64,000 nucleotides of DNA from Kitasatospora sp. MAP12-44 (GCF_029892095.1 NZ_JARZAE010000004.1:8776453-8840452); one strand, 5' to 3'; numbered from the stretch's first letter, positions 22,907 to 31,947 are shown. Program-made: numbers and translations. The notes: generated by a model from the sequence alone, not told the origin.

Positions 22907-25299
22907 CGGCGCCTTGGCGGGGTGCGGCGGGGAGGGAGTGGCACGCGGCCGAAGTTCTCCCAGTCCAGGGCCATCCTCGCGCGCGGTGCCGGTGCCGGTG
23001 CCGGTGCCGGTGCCGGTGCCGGTGCTGGTGCTGGTTCGCGGGCCGGGGGCGGGGGCGGGGTGCGGCGGTTGACGACGGGGGTGGTGCGGGGGGTGGGCCG
23101 GTTCACGCGGCCGGGTCGATTTGCCTGACCCGACGTGTCGGCTTGCAGGGCGCGGTCCAGCCGCCGGCGCAGCTGTTGCTGGCGCGCGGATGCGGCCGGC
23201 TGGGCGGGCACCTGACGCGGGTTCGGCGCCGCGGTCGGCTGGGCGGGTGCGGTCGGCTGGGGCGGGTGCGCGGGGCGTGGTGGGTAGGCGGGCGGTGGCG
23301 GGGTCTGCGGGGCCGACGCCGCGGGCCCGGGCCCGGGACCTGGTGTCGGTGTCGGTCGGGGGCGGCCTGCTGGTCGGGCGGTGGGAATGGGGGCGTGGCG
23401 GGTTCGGCCGCCGGTGGCGAGGCGGGACATGAGGGCGGTGGCGCCGATGGACTGGGGCATGGCGTAGCCGATCGCGGCCAGCGGGTTTCCGGCGGCGAGG
23501 GAGGCGCCGGCCATCGCGGAGCGGACCAGGACGCGGGCCGCGGTGCGGGCGACGTGGGGGTGCTTGGCGACGGTGGCGGAGGCCGGGGCGGCGAAGACGC
23601 TGCCGCCGGTGCCGCCGATCCGGCCGGCGGACATCTTGGTGCGCCAGGCGGCGGCGATGTGGCGGGAGCGGTCGGCGAGCTTGCGGCGCTGGCGGAACGT
23701 GGCGATGGCCACGACGTCGACCGCCAGGAATCGCAGCGTCAGCTCCTTGCCCCCGTCGTCCTGGGTGGGGGTGAGAACCGCCTGGACGATGACGATGAAG
23801 ACGGCCAGCGCGATGACGCTGGTGAGCATCTGCGCCAGCGAGCGCAGGACGGAGGAGCACCAGTTCCACAGCCAGCTGCGCCCCGCGCCCGGGATGGTGC
23901 CGGCGACCAGGGCGGTCTCGCCGCGGATGGCGTCCCAGGCGATGCGGGCCTGGGCGGTGAGGAAGGATCCGGCGAGCGCGGTGATGAGGGCGGTGACGAT
24001 GAGGGCGGCGATCAGCAGGAACAGGGCACCGCCGACCTTGTCGAGGCTGGCCGTCTTCGCGGTCGTGACGTCACCGCTCACACACTTCTTCTCGAACGCC
24101 TGCATGGGTGGGTCGCCATAGTGGTCGGCGGCCCAGGAACTTGTGAGGTTGAGCAGGGAGCCGCTCCCGGAGACGAGTAGTCCACCGATCAGCGGCACGG
24201 AGTCGCCGATGCCGCTGGTGGCCTTCTTCACCTTGGCGTTCTGGTCGGCCACGGCCTGGTCGTAGGCGAGCTGGGAGATCCTGCTGGTGGTGTAGGCCGT
24301 CGCGCAGTCGCCGTCGAAGACCTGGCCGTACTGGAGCAGCATCGCGGGCTGGACGATGAAGGAGTCGGTGAGCGCGTCAGTGAGCGGGCGCGCCAGGTCG
24401 GCGCCGGTGGCCTGGGCGGGGACGCTGTTCTGGGCGGAGGGGTTGGCCTGCAGGATCGCGTCGGCGACCTCCAGCGCGAGTCCCCGGGCGGCGGCGATCG
24501 CCCCGTGGTCGGTACCCAGGAGCAGCGCCGGGGGCGAGGCGAGCAGCGTGGTGGTGAGCGCGGCGATGAGGATCGACAGCGCGGCATCCCCCCAGCCGCG
24601 GGCCCGGTCACCGGAGAAGACCCTGGCCACGCACACGAGCGCGCACACGGCCATGGCCAGCGAGGGCAGGCCCATCTCGACGACGACGCGGGTGTGCAGG
24701 GACGTGGCGACCGACAGGACCGGCGTCAGCAGGACTTTGGCCAAGCCGAAGGAGAGAGACCAGGCGATCAGCCAGCAGCTGAAGGCGATCAGCCACTTGG
24801 TTGCCATGAAGCACAACTCGGTCAGGAGGTTGTAGATGCCCAGGTCCCAGTCGGTGATGCCGCCGGTGTCGCTCTTGACGGTGTAGGCCTCGATCGGGAT
24901 CCCGGCGCGGTCCGTGACGTTGAAAGCGGACAGGACACCGCCCTGCGAGGGCAGCAGTTTGCGCAGCTGCTCGGTCCTGGCGGCCAGCGCCGCGTCCTGC
25001 TGCTCTGCGGTCAGCTTCTCGCCCTGCTCACGCAGGATCTCCTGGAGCAGTGCCTGCTGTTCGGGGCTGGGCGTGTCCTGCCTGCCCGCCACGGGCATTG
25101 GCGCCGGCACGGTGGCCGGGGCCGTCGGGTTCGGCGAGGACGACGCGGCGGCGGCCGGCGGGGCGGGGTCGGCCCAGGCGGGCGGGGAGGTGAGCAGGGT
25201 GGCGGCGGTGGCCGCGAGCGCGGCCACTAGCACGGCCGTGCGCAGCGGCCGGGGGCCGAGCTGGCGAAGGTGCGACCACCAGGTCCGGATCCTGGTCAT
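22903..25299 (-). CDS. VirB6/TrbL-like polytopic channel protein
   Basis: This 798-aa protein has a signal-anchor (TAVLVAALAATAATLLTSPP), a Pro/Ala segment, then at least six hydrophobic helices (for example LIAFSCWLIAWSLSFGLAKV, ALFLLIAALIVTALITALAG, MLTSVIALAVFIVIVQAVL). It ends with a long Pro/Ala-rich cytosolic tail. This layout is that of actinobacterial type IV secretion membrane proteins of the VirB6/TcpH class. ATG 25299 overlaps the VirB4-like TGA (ATGA). The tail contains an (Ala-Pro)n tract encoded by a GGTGCC hexanucleotide repeat, a likely length-variable site. Confidence 0.85.
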   Translation of the reverse strand: MTRIRTWWSHLRQLGPRPLRTAVLVAALAATAATLLTSPPAWADPAPPAAAASSSPNPTAPATVPAPMPVAGRQDTPSPEQQALLQEILREQGEKLTAEQQDAALAARTEQLRKLLPSQGGVLSAFNVTDRAGIPIEAYTVKSDTGGITDWDLGIYNLLTELCFMATKWLIAFSCWLIAWSLSFGLAKVLLTPVLSVATSLHTRVVVEMGLPSLAMAVCALVCVARVFSGDRARGWGDAALSILIAALTTTLLASPPALLLGTDHGAIAAARGLALEVADAILQANPSAQNSVPAQATGADLARPLTDALTDSFIVQPAMLLQYGQVFDGDCATAYTTSRISQLAYDQAVADQNAKVKKATSGIGDSVPLIGGLLVSGSGSLLNLTSSWAADHYGDPPMQAFEKKCVSGDVTTAKTASLDKVGGALFLLIAALIVTALITALAGSFLTAQARIAWDAIRGETALVAGTIPGAGRSWLWNWCSSVLRSLAQMLTSVIALAVFIVIVQAVLTPTQDDGGKELTLRFLAVDVVAIATFRQRRKLADRSRHIAAAWRTKMSAGRIGGTGGSVFAAPASATVAKHPHVARTAARVLVRSAMAGASLAAGNPLAAIGYAMPQSIGATALMSRLATGGRTRHAPIPTARPAGRPRPTPTPGPGPGPAASAPQTPPPPAYPPRPAHPPQPTAPAQPTAAPNPRQVPAQPAASARQQQLRRRLDRALQADTSGQANRPGRVNRPTPRTTPVVNRRTPPPPPAREPAPAPAPAPAPAPAPAPRARMALDWENFGRVPLPPRRTPPRRR
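22985..23035 (+). repeat. GGTGCC hexanucleotide tandem repeat
   Basis: There are six exact GGTGCC units, two GGTGCT units and a partial unit. They lie in frame inside the tail of the VirB6-like gene, where they encode alternating Ala and Pro on the minus strand. Changes in unit number would keep the reading frame. Confidence 0.9.
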
Positions 25300-27842
25300 G
25301 CTGCGGCCTGGTAGTCGCCGGGGGTGGTGTGGATGGTCTGGGTGATGGCTTCGTCGAGGGGGATGAGGACGCGCATGAGGCCGATCCGGGTGGCGAGGTC
25401 GTGGTAGAGGCATTCGCCGGCCCGGGCGAGCTTTTCCTCTTTTGGCAGGTCGATCGGGGACAGGCCGGTGGTGACCAGGTCGAGCAGGCCGCGGTCGCTG
25501 GCATCGGCGCCGAGGAACGCCAACGCCCGCTGCGCCAGGTCGCGGTTGGTCTGGCGGAAGACCAACCGGTGGGGGATAAGGCCCCTGATCACGGCGCCCT
25601 TCTCGTTGTCGGAGGGGCCGATGTCGTAGGGGTCGTGGGAGGCGAGGTAGGCGGCGGCGCGGTGCTTGCGGCCGTCGCGGATCAGCTCCAGCAGCAGGTC
25701 CAGGCCCTCGTCGCTGCTGGTGAGCCACCAGCACTCGTCGAAGACGGCGACGCCGAACTCCTGCTGGTCCTCCATGACGCTCTCTCGCGCGACGGCGGCG
25801 ACCAGGTACATGACCGCCCGGCCCATGACCTTCTCGAACTCCAGGCGCTCGATGCGGTGATTGGAGGCGAGTTCGGCCTTCTTGGGCAGCTGCAGGGCGT
25901 TGACGGCGAAGACCACGCTGTCGGCCCTGCGGGTGTCGACGACCGGCAGTGCATCGTCGAAGACGACCCGGGACAGGTCCTTGCGTGCGACCGCGTTCAA
26001 CTTGCGGGCCAGCGTCTTCGCGGCCACATCATCAGCACCACGCACCGTCAGCTCCTCCACCAGCGCCCGCATCGAGGGCGCCGGCCGCTCCAGCACGGCC
26101 TGGACCGCCTCCGACAGCGCGACCCCCTCCAGTTCCATCGGCCGCACACCCAGCAGAAGCGTCAGAAAGCTCTCGCAGAATCGGGCCGCCTTCTTCGGGC
26201 TGTCCGCCACGAAGAGCCTCAGCGGGTCGAGGCTGACCTCCGCCCGCTGATCGATCCTGATGACCTGGGTGGTGCCCGGGCAGGACTGCGCGAAGCGCAC
26301 CCACTCCTCCTCCTTGGTGCGGTCCACGATCACCGCCCGGCCGCGCGAGCCCGACAGGTCGGCCCGGCGACCGGTGGCGAGGACGTTGAAGACGGCAGCC
26401 TTCATCGCCACCGACTTGCCCGCGCCGGGCTCGCCGAGGAACGCCATCGACGCGCTCGTGTTCTCCCGGGGCCCCCGGGCCGGGTCGACCAGCACGGGGC
26501 GGGCGCCGCCGGAGGCGAGCTGCAGACCGAACAGCGGGCCGTGCTCGTCACCCAGCTGCGAGCCGCACCAGGGCATGGCCATCGCGAAGTCCCGCGCGAG
26601 CAGCGTCTGCGCGTAGCCGAGCAGCACCCTGGGGGTGCGGCAGCCGGGCAGCATCGCCTGCCACAGGCTGGTCTGCTCGCCCACCGGACGGGAGAACGTG
26701 TAGTCGGTGGCGCCGAAGTCGCTTGCCAGCTGGGCGGCGCGCTCCTGCGCCTCGTCCGCAGCGGCGCCCCAGACAGCGAGGGTGACCATGGCCCGGACCT
26801 CGACTTCGCGCGCGGAGGCGGTCAGCCGCTCCCGGTACTCGTCGTTGTCGGCCACGTGCTGCGTCACCGTCGCCGGGGGGCCGGCCGGGTCGCCCTCGTA
26901 CTCGGCGACCTGCGCGCGCAGGTGCCGGGCCCGGCGGCGGGTCTTCGCCTCTGCCTTCACACCGGGGGTGACGACCAGTCGGGCCGCCCAGTCGACGGGG
27001 TAAGCGAGGTCGTCGAGCTGCTGCAGGTAGGCCGCCCCCGGGAGCGCGAAGGCCTCCGGCATCTCGGACAACGCCAGGAGCGCCTGGTAGGAGTCGCCCC
27101 ACTCGCTGGACACCTGCAGGAAGCGCCGCTTGAACGGGCCGGTGGGAGCAGCGCGCCGACCGCCGGCGCCGTCGGTGCAGCCCTCGGCGAGCACCACCTC
27201 GTTCAGCGCGGCGACCGTGCGACCGCGACCGCGCATCGCCGGTTCGGTGCCGTCCGGCAGCAGCGGCTCGATGAGGCCGCGCCGGGCGCTGTGGCCGTAG
27301 ATCCACAGGATCTCGGCCTCCGTGGCGGGGCGCATGGCCACCCCGGTGGGCCACTGGGCGTGCATCCGGCGGGCCTGCCCGGTGCGCCGCTCGATCTCGG
27401 CGGCGGTGATCGCGGCGGGCAGCAGACCGAACTGCAGGTCCAGCTCCGCCGTCGCGGCGGACCAGACCGAGGCCACGGCGTCACGGCGGTTGAGCGCGGG
27501 CAGCGGGACGGCCAGCCAGTCCGTGCGGCCGGTGAGCTCCATCGCCTCCAGCTCGTCCAGCACGGCGTGGCCGAGCCGGTCGTAGCGCGGGCTCGCCGCG
27601 AGGTCGACGTCGGCGACCATGGCGCGCACCACGGCGACGGGGTCGACCTGCGGGCACAGGCTCAGCAGCATCGGCTCCCCGACCAGCGCCTTGACCAGCG
27701 ACTCCAACGCCTGAAGCCGGGCCCTCTTCGCGGCAGAGGGGGCGTGGGAGTAGTTGCTGGCGGCCACCCGCCAGATCGCCCAGCAGGCCCCGTGCGTCGT
27801 CCAGACGATGTTGCCGGCGACGTGCCGGACGGGCAGCTTCAT
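25296..27842 (-). CDS. VirB4/TraC-like conjugation ATPase
   Basis: This 848-aa protein has Walker A GEPGAGKSV (residues 470-478), a Walker B FGVAVFDECWWLTSSDEG and HRLVFRQTNRDLAQRAL further on. Its N-terminal 430 residues contain SSEWGDSYQALLALSEMPEA and the VirB4-type FSRPVGEQTSLWQAMLPG segment. It is the energising ATPase of the type IV channel and acts at the cytoplasmic face with the VirB6-like and TcpE-like proteins encoded beside it. ATG 27842 follows the upstream stop by 3 bases. Confidence 0.92.
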   Translation of the reverse strand: MKLPVRHVAGNIVWTTHGACWAIWRVAASNYSHAPSAAKRARLQALESLVKALVGEPMLLSLCPQVDPVAVVRAMVADVDLAASPRYDRLGHAVLDELEAMELTGRTDWLAVPLPALNRRDAVASVWSAATAELDLQFGLLPAAITAAEIERRTGQARRMHAQWPTGVAMRPATEAEILWIYGHSARRGLIEPLLPDGTEPAMRGRGRTVAALNEVVLAEGCTDGAGGRRAAPTGPFKRRFLQVSSEWGDSYQALLALSEMPEAFALPGAAYLQQLDDLAYPVDWAARLVVTPGVKAEAKTRRRARHLRAQVAEYEGDPAGPPATVTQHVADNDEYRERLTASAREVEVRAMVTLAVWGAAADEAQERAAQLASDFGATDYTFSRPVGEQTSLWQAMLPGCRTPRVLLGYAQTLLARDFAMAMPWCGSQLGDEHGPLFGLQLASGGARPVLVDPARGPRENTSASMAFLGEPGAGKSVAMKAAVFNVLATGRRADLSGSRGRAVIVDRTKEEEWVRFAQSCPGTTQVIRIDQRAEVSLDPLRLFVADSPKKAARFCESFLTLLLGVRPMELEGVALSEAVQAVLERPAPSMRALVEELTVRGADDVAAKTLARKLNAVARKDLSRVVFDDALPVVDTRRADSVVFAVNALQLPKKAELASNHRIERLEFEKVMGRAVMYLVAAVARESVMEDQQEFGVAVFDECWWLTSSDEGLDLLLELIRDGRKHRAAAYLASHDPYDIGPSDNEKGAVIRGLIPHRLVFRQTNRDLAQRALAFLGADASDRGLLDLVTTGLSPIDLPKEEKLARAGECLYHDLATRIGLMRVLIPLDEAITQTIHTTPGDYQAAA

Positions 27843-27845
27843 GGC

Positions 27846-28469
27846 TCAGTCCCCCAGGTGAGTGGTGCGGCGGGCGAGGAGGGCCTGCACCCCGGACGCG
27901 ACCGGGGCGCCGGCCGGTGCGGCGGGACGCGCTTCGGCCCGGGGCGCCGCGGAACCGGGTGCCTGCCCGACCTGGACAGTGCCTCCGGCCACGGCGCGGA
28001 TTGGGACCTCGGTGGTTTCGGCGGTCGTGCTGCTGCGGGCCGGTGTGGTGCCGATGCCGACCAGGGCGTGGCAGCGCACCGGCCGGGCCGGGCGCACGGG
28101 CCGGCCGTGCAGACGGCCCGCTCCTGGTGCGGCGAGCATCGCCAGCACGCTGGCGGCTGCGGCGAGCGGGTTGCGGCCGTCGATGTGCAGGTGCCGCAGT
28201 GCGAAGGCCGACCCGAACGGCGCACCGACCAGCACGACCGCATCCGCCAGGCCGTGCCCGCCCCAGACCGGACGGGACAGCACGAGCAGGACGACGGTGG
28301 CGACCATCGCGCCGAGCTGAGTGATCGTGTACGGGCCGCCGATCAGGCGCAGGTTGCGCCCGTCGCCGCCGCGCACGACACCGACCACCAGCGGGCTGCT
28401 GCGGGCCTTGGTGTAGCAGCGTCCGATCAGCTCGGGCTCGACGTCGACCGGCGCGGCCCCCGCGCTCAC
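27846..28469 (-). CDS. TcpE/PrgI-like conjugation membrane protein
   Basis: This 207-aa protein has two close transmembrane segments (LGAMVATVVLLVLSRPVW and ADAVVLVGAPFGSAFALRHL) after YTITQLG, and a Pro/Ala-rich soluble tail. A short two-helix protein immediately before the VirB4-like ATPase is the usual place for PrgI/TcpE (VirB3-like) components. The GTG at 28469 overlaps the upstream TGA. The family name is inferred from topology and order; the tail is specific to actinomycetes. Confidence 0.75.
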   Translation of the reverse strand: MSAGAAPVDVEPELIGRCYTKARSSPLVVGVVRGGDGRNLRLIGGPYTITQLGAMVATVVLLVLSRPVWGGHGLADAVVLVGAPFGSAFALRHLHIDGRNPLAAAASVLAMLAAPGAGRLHGRPVRPARPVRCHALVGIGTTPARSSTTAETTEVPIRAVAGGTVQVGQAPGSAAPRAEARPAAPAGAPVASGVQALLARRTTHLGD

Positions 28470-28768
28470 TGGTCGCCGCCCGTCTGCGCCGGCCCCGACG
28501 TGGTCCCGCCGCTGTACTGGGTGATGTCGACGGTCGCCTTGCTACTGAGGACGCCCATGTTGGCCGACAGCCCCCACACGACCGCGGCCAGGATGACCGC
28601 CCCGATCGTCGGCCCAGGGCTCTTCGTCCTGACGCCGACAACGAGGACGAACATCCCGCACAGCACCGGGATGAGCACGGTGAAGATCAGGCTCTTGGTG
28701 TCGTTGCCGAGCCCGGTGAAGGTGGCGATCCACCCCGTGGCGCCAACGGCCAGGACAGTGGTGCTCAT
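28466..28768 (-). CDS. Small two-helix membrane protein (VirB2-like)
   Basis: This 100-aa protein has two hydrophobic segments (SLIFTVLIPVLCGMFVLVVG and TIGAVILAAVVWGLS) joined by RTKSPGP, and a polar C-terminus. Size and topology fit VirB2/TrbC-like channel or pilin subunits. The order TcpC-like, this protein, TcpE-like, VirB4-like is conserved in Streptomyces-type clusters. A good GGAGAT lies upstream of ATG 28768. No processing site could be identified. Confidence 0.68.
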   Translation of the reverse strand: MSTTVLAVGATGWIATFTGLGNDTKSLIFTVLIPVLCGMFVLVVGVRTKSPGPTIGAVILAAVVWGLSANMGVLSSKATVDITQYSGGTTSGPAQTGGDQ

Positions 28769-28795
28769 GACGATCTCCTTCGATGTGAGGTGGGG

Positions 28796-29878
28796 TCAGG
28801 AAGAGGGGGAGGCAGGAGCGACGAGCCCGTGGGTGGCTGCCTCGGCGGGGGCGCCGTCCAGGGAGGCGATCTCCCAGCGGCCGGCCCGGGCCCGCAGGGT
28901 GAGGGCGTAGGTGAGCGGAACCCGGACCCCGTCCGCCCCGGCGGCACGCAGCACGACCAGCAGCCGCAGCCGCGTCCCGTCGCCCGGCACTCCCGTCACC
29001 GGATCGCCGTCCTGCTCGCCTTCGACGGCCAGCTGGTCGACAGTCAGCGCGGTATAGGGGGCCGGGCTGATCGCCGTCAGCCGGGTGCCCGGGGCGAGGT
29101 AGCGCTCCAGCCCGCCGGCGCCGGTCAGGTAGGCCGCCAGACCCGCCGCGGCGACCTGGGTCAGCGGGTCGCCGGGCAGTGCGGGCCGCATCGGCCCGTA
29201 CACCAGCGCCGGAGCCTGAACCAGCGACGGCCCGGCGACCTCGGCCGGCATCGCCAGCGCCACATACCCCAGCGCCCCGCCCCCGGCGGGAGCGGTCGCC
29301 ACCGGCACCTGAAAGTAGTGCACCGACCCGGCCACCGCGGGCGGGGTCGTCGCCGTGCCGGTACCATCGACCGCCGGGGAGGCCGAGCCGGCGGTGGGGG
29401 TGATGCGGGCGGCGACCGTCACCGACCACACGTCCCGGTCGGTCTGACGCAGCCGCACCACGGCCAGCTGGTCGCCGCTGCGCCGGCCAGGTGCGCCTTC
29501 GAGGCGCAGGTCGGTGGCGCCGGGGTAGAAGGCGGCGAGCTTGGCCTGGTCGCCGTCGCCCGCCGAGATGAACGCGGCGACGAAGAGCTGGGCGAACCCC
29601 GCCGCTCCCTGCGAGCCGGCGGTCGGTGCGCTCGCCGGGGACTGCGGCCTGCCCGGGCCGGCCGAGGCCGGGCGGGACAGCAGGGCGGCGGAGCCGAGCA
29701 ACGGGCCCAGCAGCATCAGACCCCACGCCGCCCAGCGCAGCAGCACCGCCGCGTTCGCGGTCGCGCCGGTCGACCACGACCAGCCACCCGCACCCTCCTC
29801 CTCCCACCCCTGCTCGTCCTCGTCCTCTGCCGCATCCGCCGGGGCGCTCGGCTGCCAGCGGTTCAGCAGGCCCTTCAC
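28796..29878 (-). CDS. TcpC/VirB8-like conjugation protein
   Basis: This 360-aa protein has an acidic cytoplasmic start (AEDEDEQGWEEEGAGGW), one transmembrane helix (RWAAWGLMLLGPLLGSAAL) and two NTF2-like domains separated at about residue 235 (FAQLFVAAFISAGDGDQAKL; AAAGLAAYLTGAGGLERYLA). The C-terminal module ends RAGRWEIASLDG. This is the TcpC/VirB8 architecture of Gram-positive conjugation channels. The GTG at 29878 overlaps the preceding TGA. It probably bridges the membrane and wall parts of the channel. Confidence 0.85.
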   Translation of the reverse strand: MKGLLNRWQPSAPADAAEDEDEQGWEEEGAGGWSWSTGATANAAVLLRWAAWGLMLLGPLLGSAALLSRPASAGPGRPQSPASAPTAGSQGAAGFAQLFVAAFISAGDGDQAKLAAFYPGATDLRLEGAPGRRSGDQLAVVRLRQTDRDVWSVTVAARITPTAGSASPAVDGTGTATTPPAVAGSVHYFQVPVATAPAGGGALGYVALAMPAEVAGPSLVQAPALVYGPMRPALPGDPLTQVAAAGLAAYLTGAGGLERYLAPGTRLTAISPAPYTALTVDQLAVEGEQDGDPVTGVPGDGTRLRLLVVLRAAGADGVRVPLTYALTLRARAGRWEIASLDGAPAEAATHGLVAPASPSS

Positions 29879-30135
29879 TCCGCACCGGCGATGTGTCGGC
29901 CCGTCAGCTCGGCGATCCGCCGACGCAACTGCGCCTCACCGCGCTGCTGCAGCACGAGCAGGGAGGCGAGGACCGGGGCAGCCTCGTTGTCGAGGAAGAC
30001 GCGCAGGCGGTCGTGGGTGTCGGTGTCGAAGGGGCGGTGGACCAGGGCTGCGCCCAGTCCGATGAGCAGGCGCTGGGCGCGGGTGACGCGCTCCTCGTCC
30101 GCATCGAGGCGCGCGGTGGCGCTCGCGGTCGTCAT
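29875..30135 (-). CDS. Small helical protein of the conjugation operon
   Basis: This 86-aa all-helical protein reads TARLDADEERVTRAQRLLIG, then FDTDTHDRLRVFLDNEAAPV and RIAELTGRHIAGAE. ATG 30135 has GGAGAA 9 bases upstream, and the stop overlaps the TcpC-like GTG, so expression is coupled. No family was recognised. The charged heptad-like pattern suggests a coiled-coil or partner-binding role. Confidence 0.75.
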   Translation of the reverse strand: MTTASATARLDADEERVTRAQRLLIGLGAALVHRPFDTDTHDRLRVFLDNEAAPVLASLLVLQQRGEAQLRRRIAELTGRHIAGAE

Positions 30136-30173
30136 GTCCGGGGTTCTCCTTCTCCGGTCGGGGTGATGGGGTA

Positions 30174-30794
30174 TCAGGCACCCGCATACGGGAAATGGGG
30201 GAGGTAGACGCGGTCGCCGCCTGCGGCGTGGTCGTCCAGCGGACGAGAGGCTCGCGGGACCGCCAGCGCGGCAAAACGGGGTGCGGGTTCGGCGAGGCCG
30301 AGGCGGGCGGCGTGCGCGAGCAGCTCCCACGCATCGCGGCTGTACGAGTGGCCGGCACCGAAGGCCAGTACGGAGCGCTCCACCAGCACCGCCGCCCGGG
30401 CGGCGCCAGCGGCTGCGCTGTCCGCGCGGGCGGCGCGGGCGGCCTCGTACTCCCGGCGGTACCACTCAGGCGGCACCGAGATGGCGACCACGGCGGCGGG
30501 CCGGGCCCGCCAGATGCGCTCCTCGCTCAGCTGCGCTGCGTCCGGGCGACGGCGCAGCGCCCGGACGGTCCGGCAGACCAGTGGGACCGGCCATAGCACG
30601 ACCACCGCGCTCCACACGGCGGCGGCCGCCACCGCGGCGGCAGGGCCGGTGCCGATCTCCCGGTGGTGGATCGGCACCCGGGTGTCGCTGATCCCGGTGA
30701 GCGCCAGGTAGGTCGTACCGGCCGTAAGGTGGCAGAGCACACCGAGCGCGAGCAGGCGCCCCGCAGGGCTCAGGGCGAGATGGAGCAGCAGCAT
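30174..30794 (-). CDS. Membrane protein of the conjugation operon
   Basis: This 206-aa protein has two hydrophobic segments (LLALGVLCHLTAGTTYLAL and AAAVWSAVVVLWPVPLVC), then a soluble helical domain with PPEWYRREYEAARAARAD and HSYSRDAWELLAHAARLG. ATG 30794 has AGGAGA 7 bases upstream. It lies between the sigma-like gene and the transfer genes. No family name was recognised. Confidence 0.75.
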   Translation of the reverse strand: MLLLHLALSPAGRLLALGVLCHLTAGTTYLALTGISDTRVPIHHREIGTGPAAAVAAAAVWSAVVVLWPVPLVCRTVRALRRRPDAAQLSEERIWRARPAAVVAISVPPEWYRREYEAARAARADSAAAGAARAAVLVERSVLAFGAGHSYSRDAWELLAHAARLGLAEPAPRFAALAVPRASRPLDDHAAGGDRVYLPHFPYAGA

Positions 30795-30828
30795 CCGAGG
30801 TCTCCTCGATGAGTTGGGTGAGGGGCGG

Positions 30829-31719
30829 TCAGGCGTTGGTGGCCGGGCGCGGCCTGTTCTTGAGTGCGTGGACGGCGCGCGAGCGGCGGCGCTGCCAGGC
30901 GCCCGCGGTGGTGCCGGCCCGTGCGGCGGCCGCAGCGTCCGGCAAGGGAGTGGTGGTGTAGTGCCAGGCGACGGCGCGGGCGTCGGCGGGCGAGATGGTG
31001 CCGCCCTCCAGCGCCTCCAAGAGCAGCTCCAGCAGCTCCAGCCGGGCACCGGCCGCCTCCTGCTCACTGCCGGGCACGGGGTCCAGGCCGGCCGCCGCCG
31101 CGGCAGCGAGAACGTCGCGCTGGCGGGCGAGGCCGGCCGGGCCGGGCCCGACGTCGGCCACGTACTCGCCGAGCGCGAGATCCTCGCCCCGCTCTTCTCG
31201 GTCGGCGGCCAGCTCGCGGCAGACCTGCTTCAGCGCGTCCAGCAGCAGGTTGGCGGCGGGCCGCCCCGGACGGGGGTGGATCCGGCCGGAGCAGGCCCGC
31301 TCGTACAGCGCGGAGACCACGAGGACAGCGACGTCGTCGAAGGTGCGCCCGCCGAAGGGCAGGGCCTGGCTGCGGGTCATGCGGACCGCGGCCGGGACCA
31401 TGGCCTGCACCACGATCCGCGCGGCCAGCGCCGCCACCGGGCCGCGGCCGGCGGCCCGCTCCAGGAGCGCTCGCAGCACGGCGTCGGCCAGCGCGTCGGA
31501 CAGGGCGCCGCCGCCGGGCCGCAGGGCGGCCAGCAGCAGCTCGGGACCCAGAGCACTGACCCAGGAGCCGGTCGCGGCGGCGACACCGGCGTCCAGGTGG
31601 TCGGCTGCCAGCCAGCCGGACACCGCTGCCCTCACGGAGACGTCCGCGCACAGCGCTGCCCAGTCGGCGTCCAGGCGGTCGAAGATCCCACCGGCGCAGC
31701 GGGGGTACAGGTCGATCAC
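30829..31719 (-). CDS. Sigma-factor-like HTH protein, first gene of the conjugation operon
   Basis: This 296-aa protein starts at GTG 31719 with AGGAGA 8 bases upstream. Its C-terminus (SPADARAVAWHYTTTPLPDA, AAAARAGTTAGAWQRRRSRA) reads like a sigma-70 region 4 helix-turn-helix. The centre (GGRTFDDVAVLVVSALYERA, RPAANLLLDALKQVCREL) is distantly reminiscent of region 2/3 helices. It could be a degenerate sigma factor or a dedicated regulator of transfer. It is immediately downstream of the decamer array at 31764-31878, its most likely target or control site. Confidence 0.7.
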   Translation of the reverse strand: MIDLYPRCAGGIFDRLDADWAALCADVSVRAAVSGWLAADHLDAGVAAATGSWVSALGPELLLAALRPGGGALSDALADAVLRALLERAAGRGPVAALAARIVVQAMVPAAVRMTRSQALPFGGRTFDDVAVLVVSALYERACSGRIHPRPGRPAANLLLDALKQVCRELAADREERGEDLALGEYVADVGPGPAGLARQRDVLAAAAAAGLDPVPGSEQEAAGARLELLELLLEALEGGTISPADARAVAWHYTTTPLPDAAAAARAGTTAGAWQRRRSRAVHALKNRPRPATNA

Positions 31720-31763
31720 GGCACATCTCCTCTCGGATCTCGTGCCGTGAACTCTCCTCACCC

Positions 31764-31878
31764 GGGCTTGCCCGGGGGCTTGCCCAACCCCCGAAAACAC
31801 CAGGTGGTGGGCTTGCCCATCTCAAATTTTGGCTGGGCAAGCCCCCGTGGGCAAGCCCATCACCTGGTGGGCAAGCCC
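31764..31878. promoter_or_regulatory. Array of six GGGC(TT/AA)GCCC decamers with dyad symmetry
   Basis: GGGCTTGCCC occurs at 31764, 31776 and 31809, and its reverse complement GGGCAAGCCC at 31835, 31849 and 31869. The outer arms 31798-31819 and 31848-31869 form a 22-base inverted repeat with one mismatch. The short AT stretch tctcaaatttt sits near the centre. The array lies 45-160 bases upstream of the conjugation operon's first GTG. It could be an operator, a plasmid origin or oriT. The arrangement is seen directly; the role is inference. Confidence 0.7.
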
Positions 31879-31904
31879 CGGGCCGAACCTCCGCGGACAA
31901 CAGC

Positions 31905-31947
31905 GAAGCGCCGCTCCACCCCGGTTGGCAGGGTGGAGCGGCGCTTC
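31905..31947. terminator. Perfect 17-bp hairpin
   Basis: GAAGCGCCGCTCCACCC (31905-31921) pairs perfectly with 31931-31947 around a 9-base loop. It lies 140 bases past the stop of the 32087-33169 gene and just before the decamer array. A bidirectional or insulating terminator is likely. Confidence 0.65.

Noticed and set aside
25329..28910. Very long + strand frame opposite the VirB4-like gene
   Set aside because: It is an antisense shadow of well-supported conjugation genes; the composition is non-protein-like.
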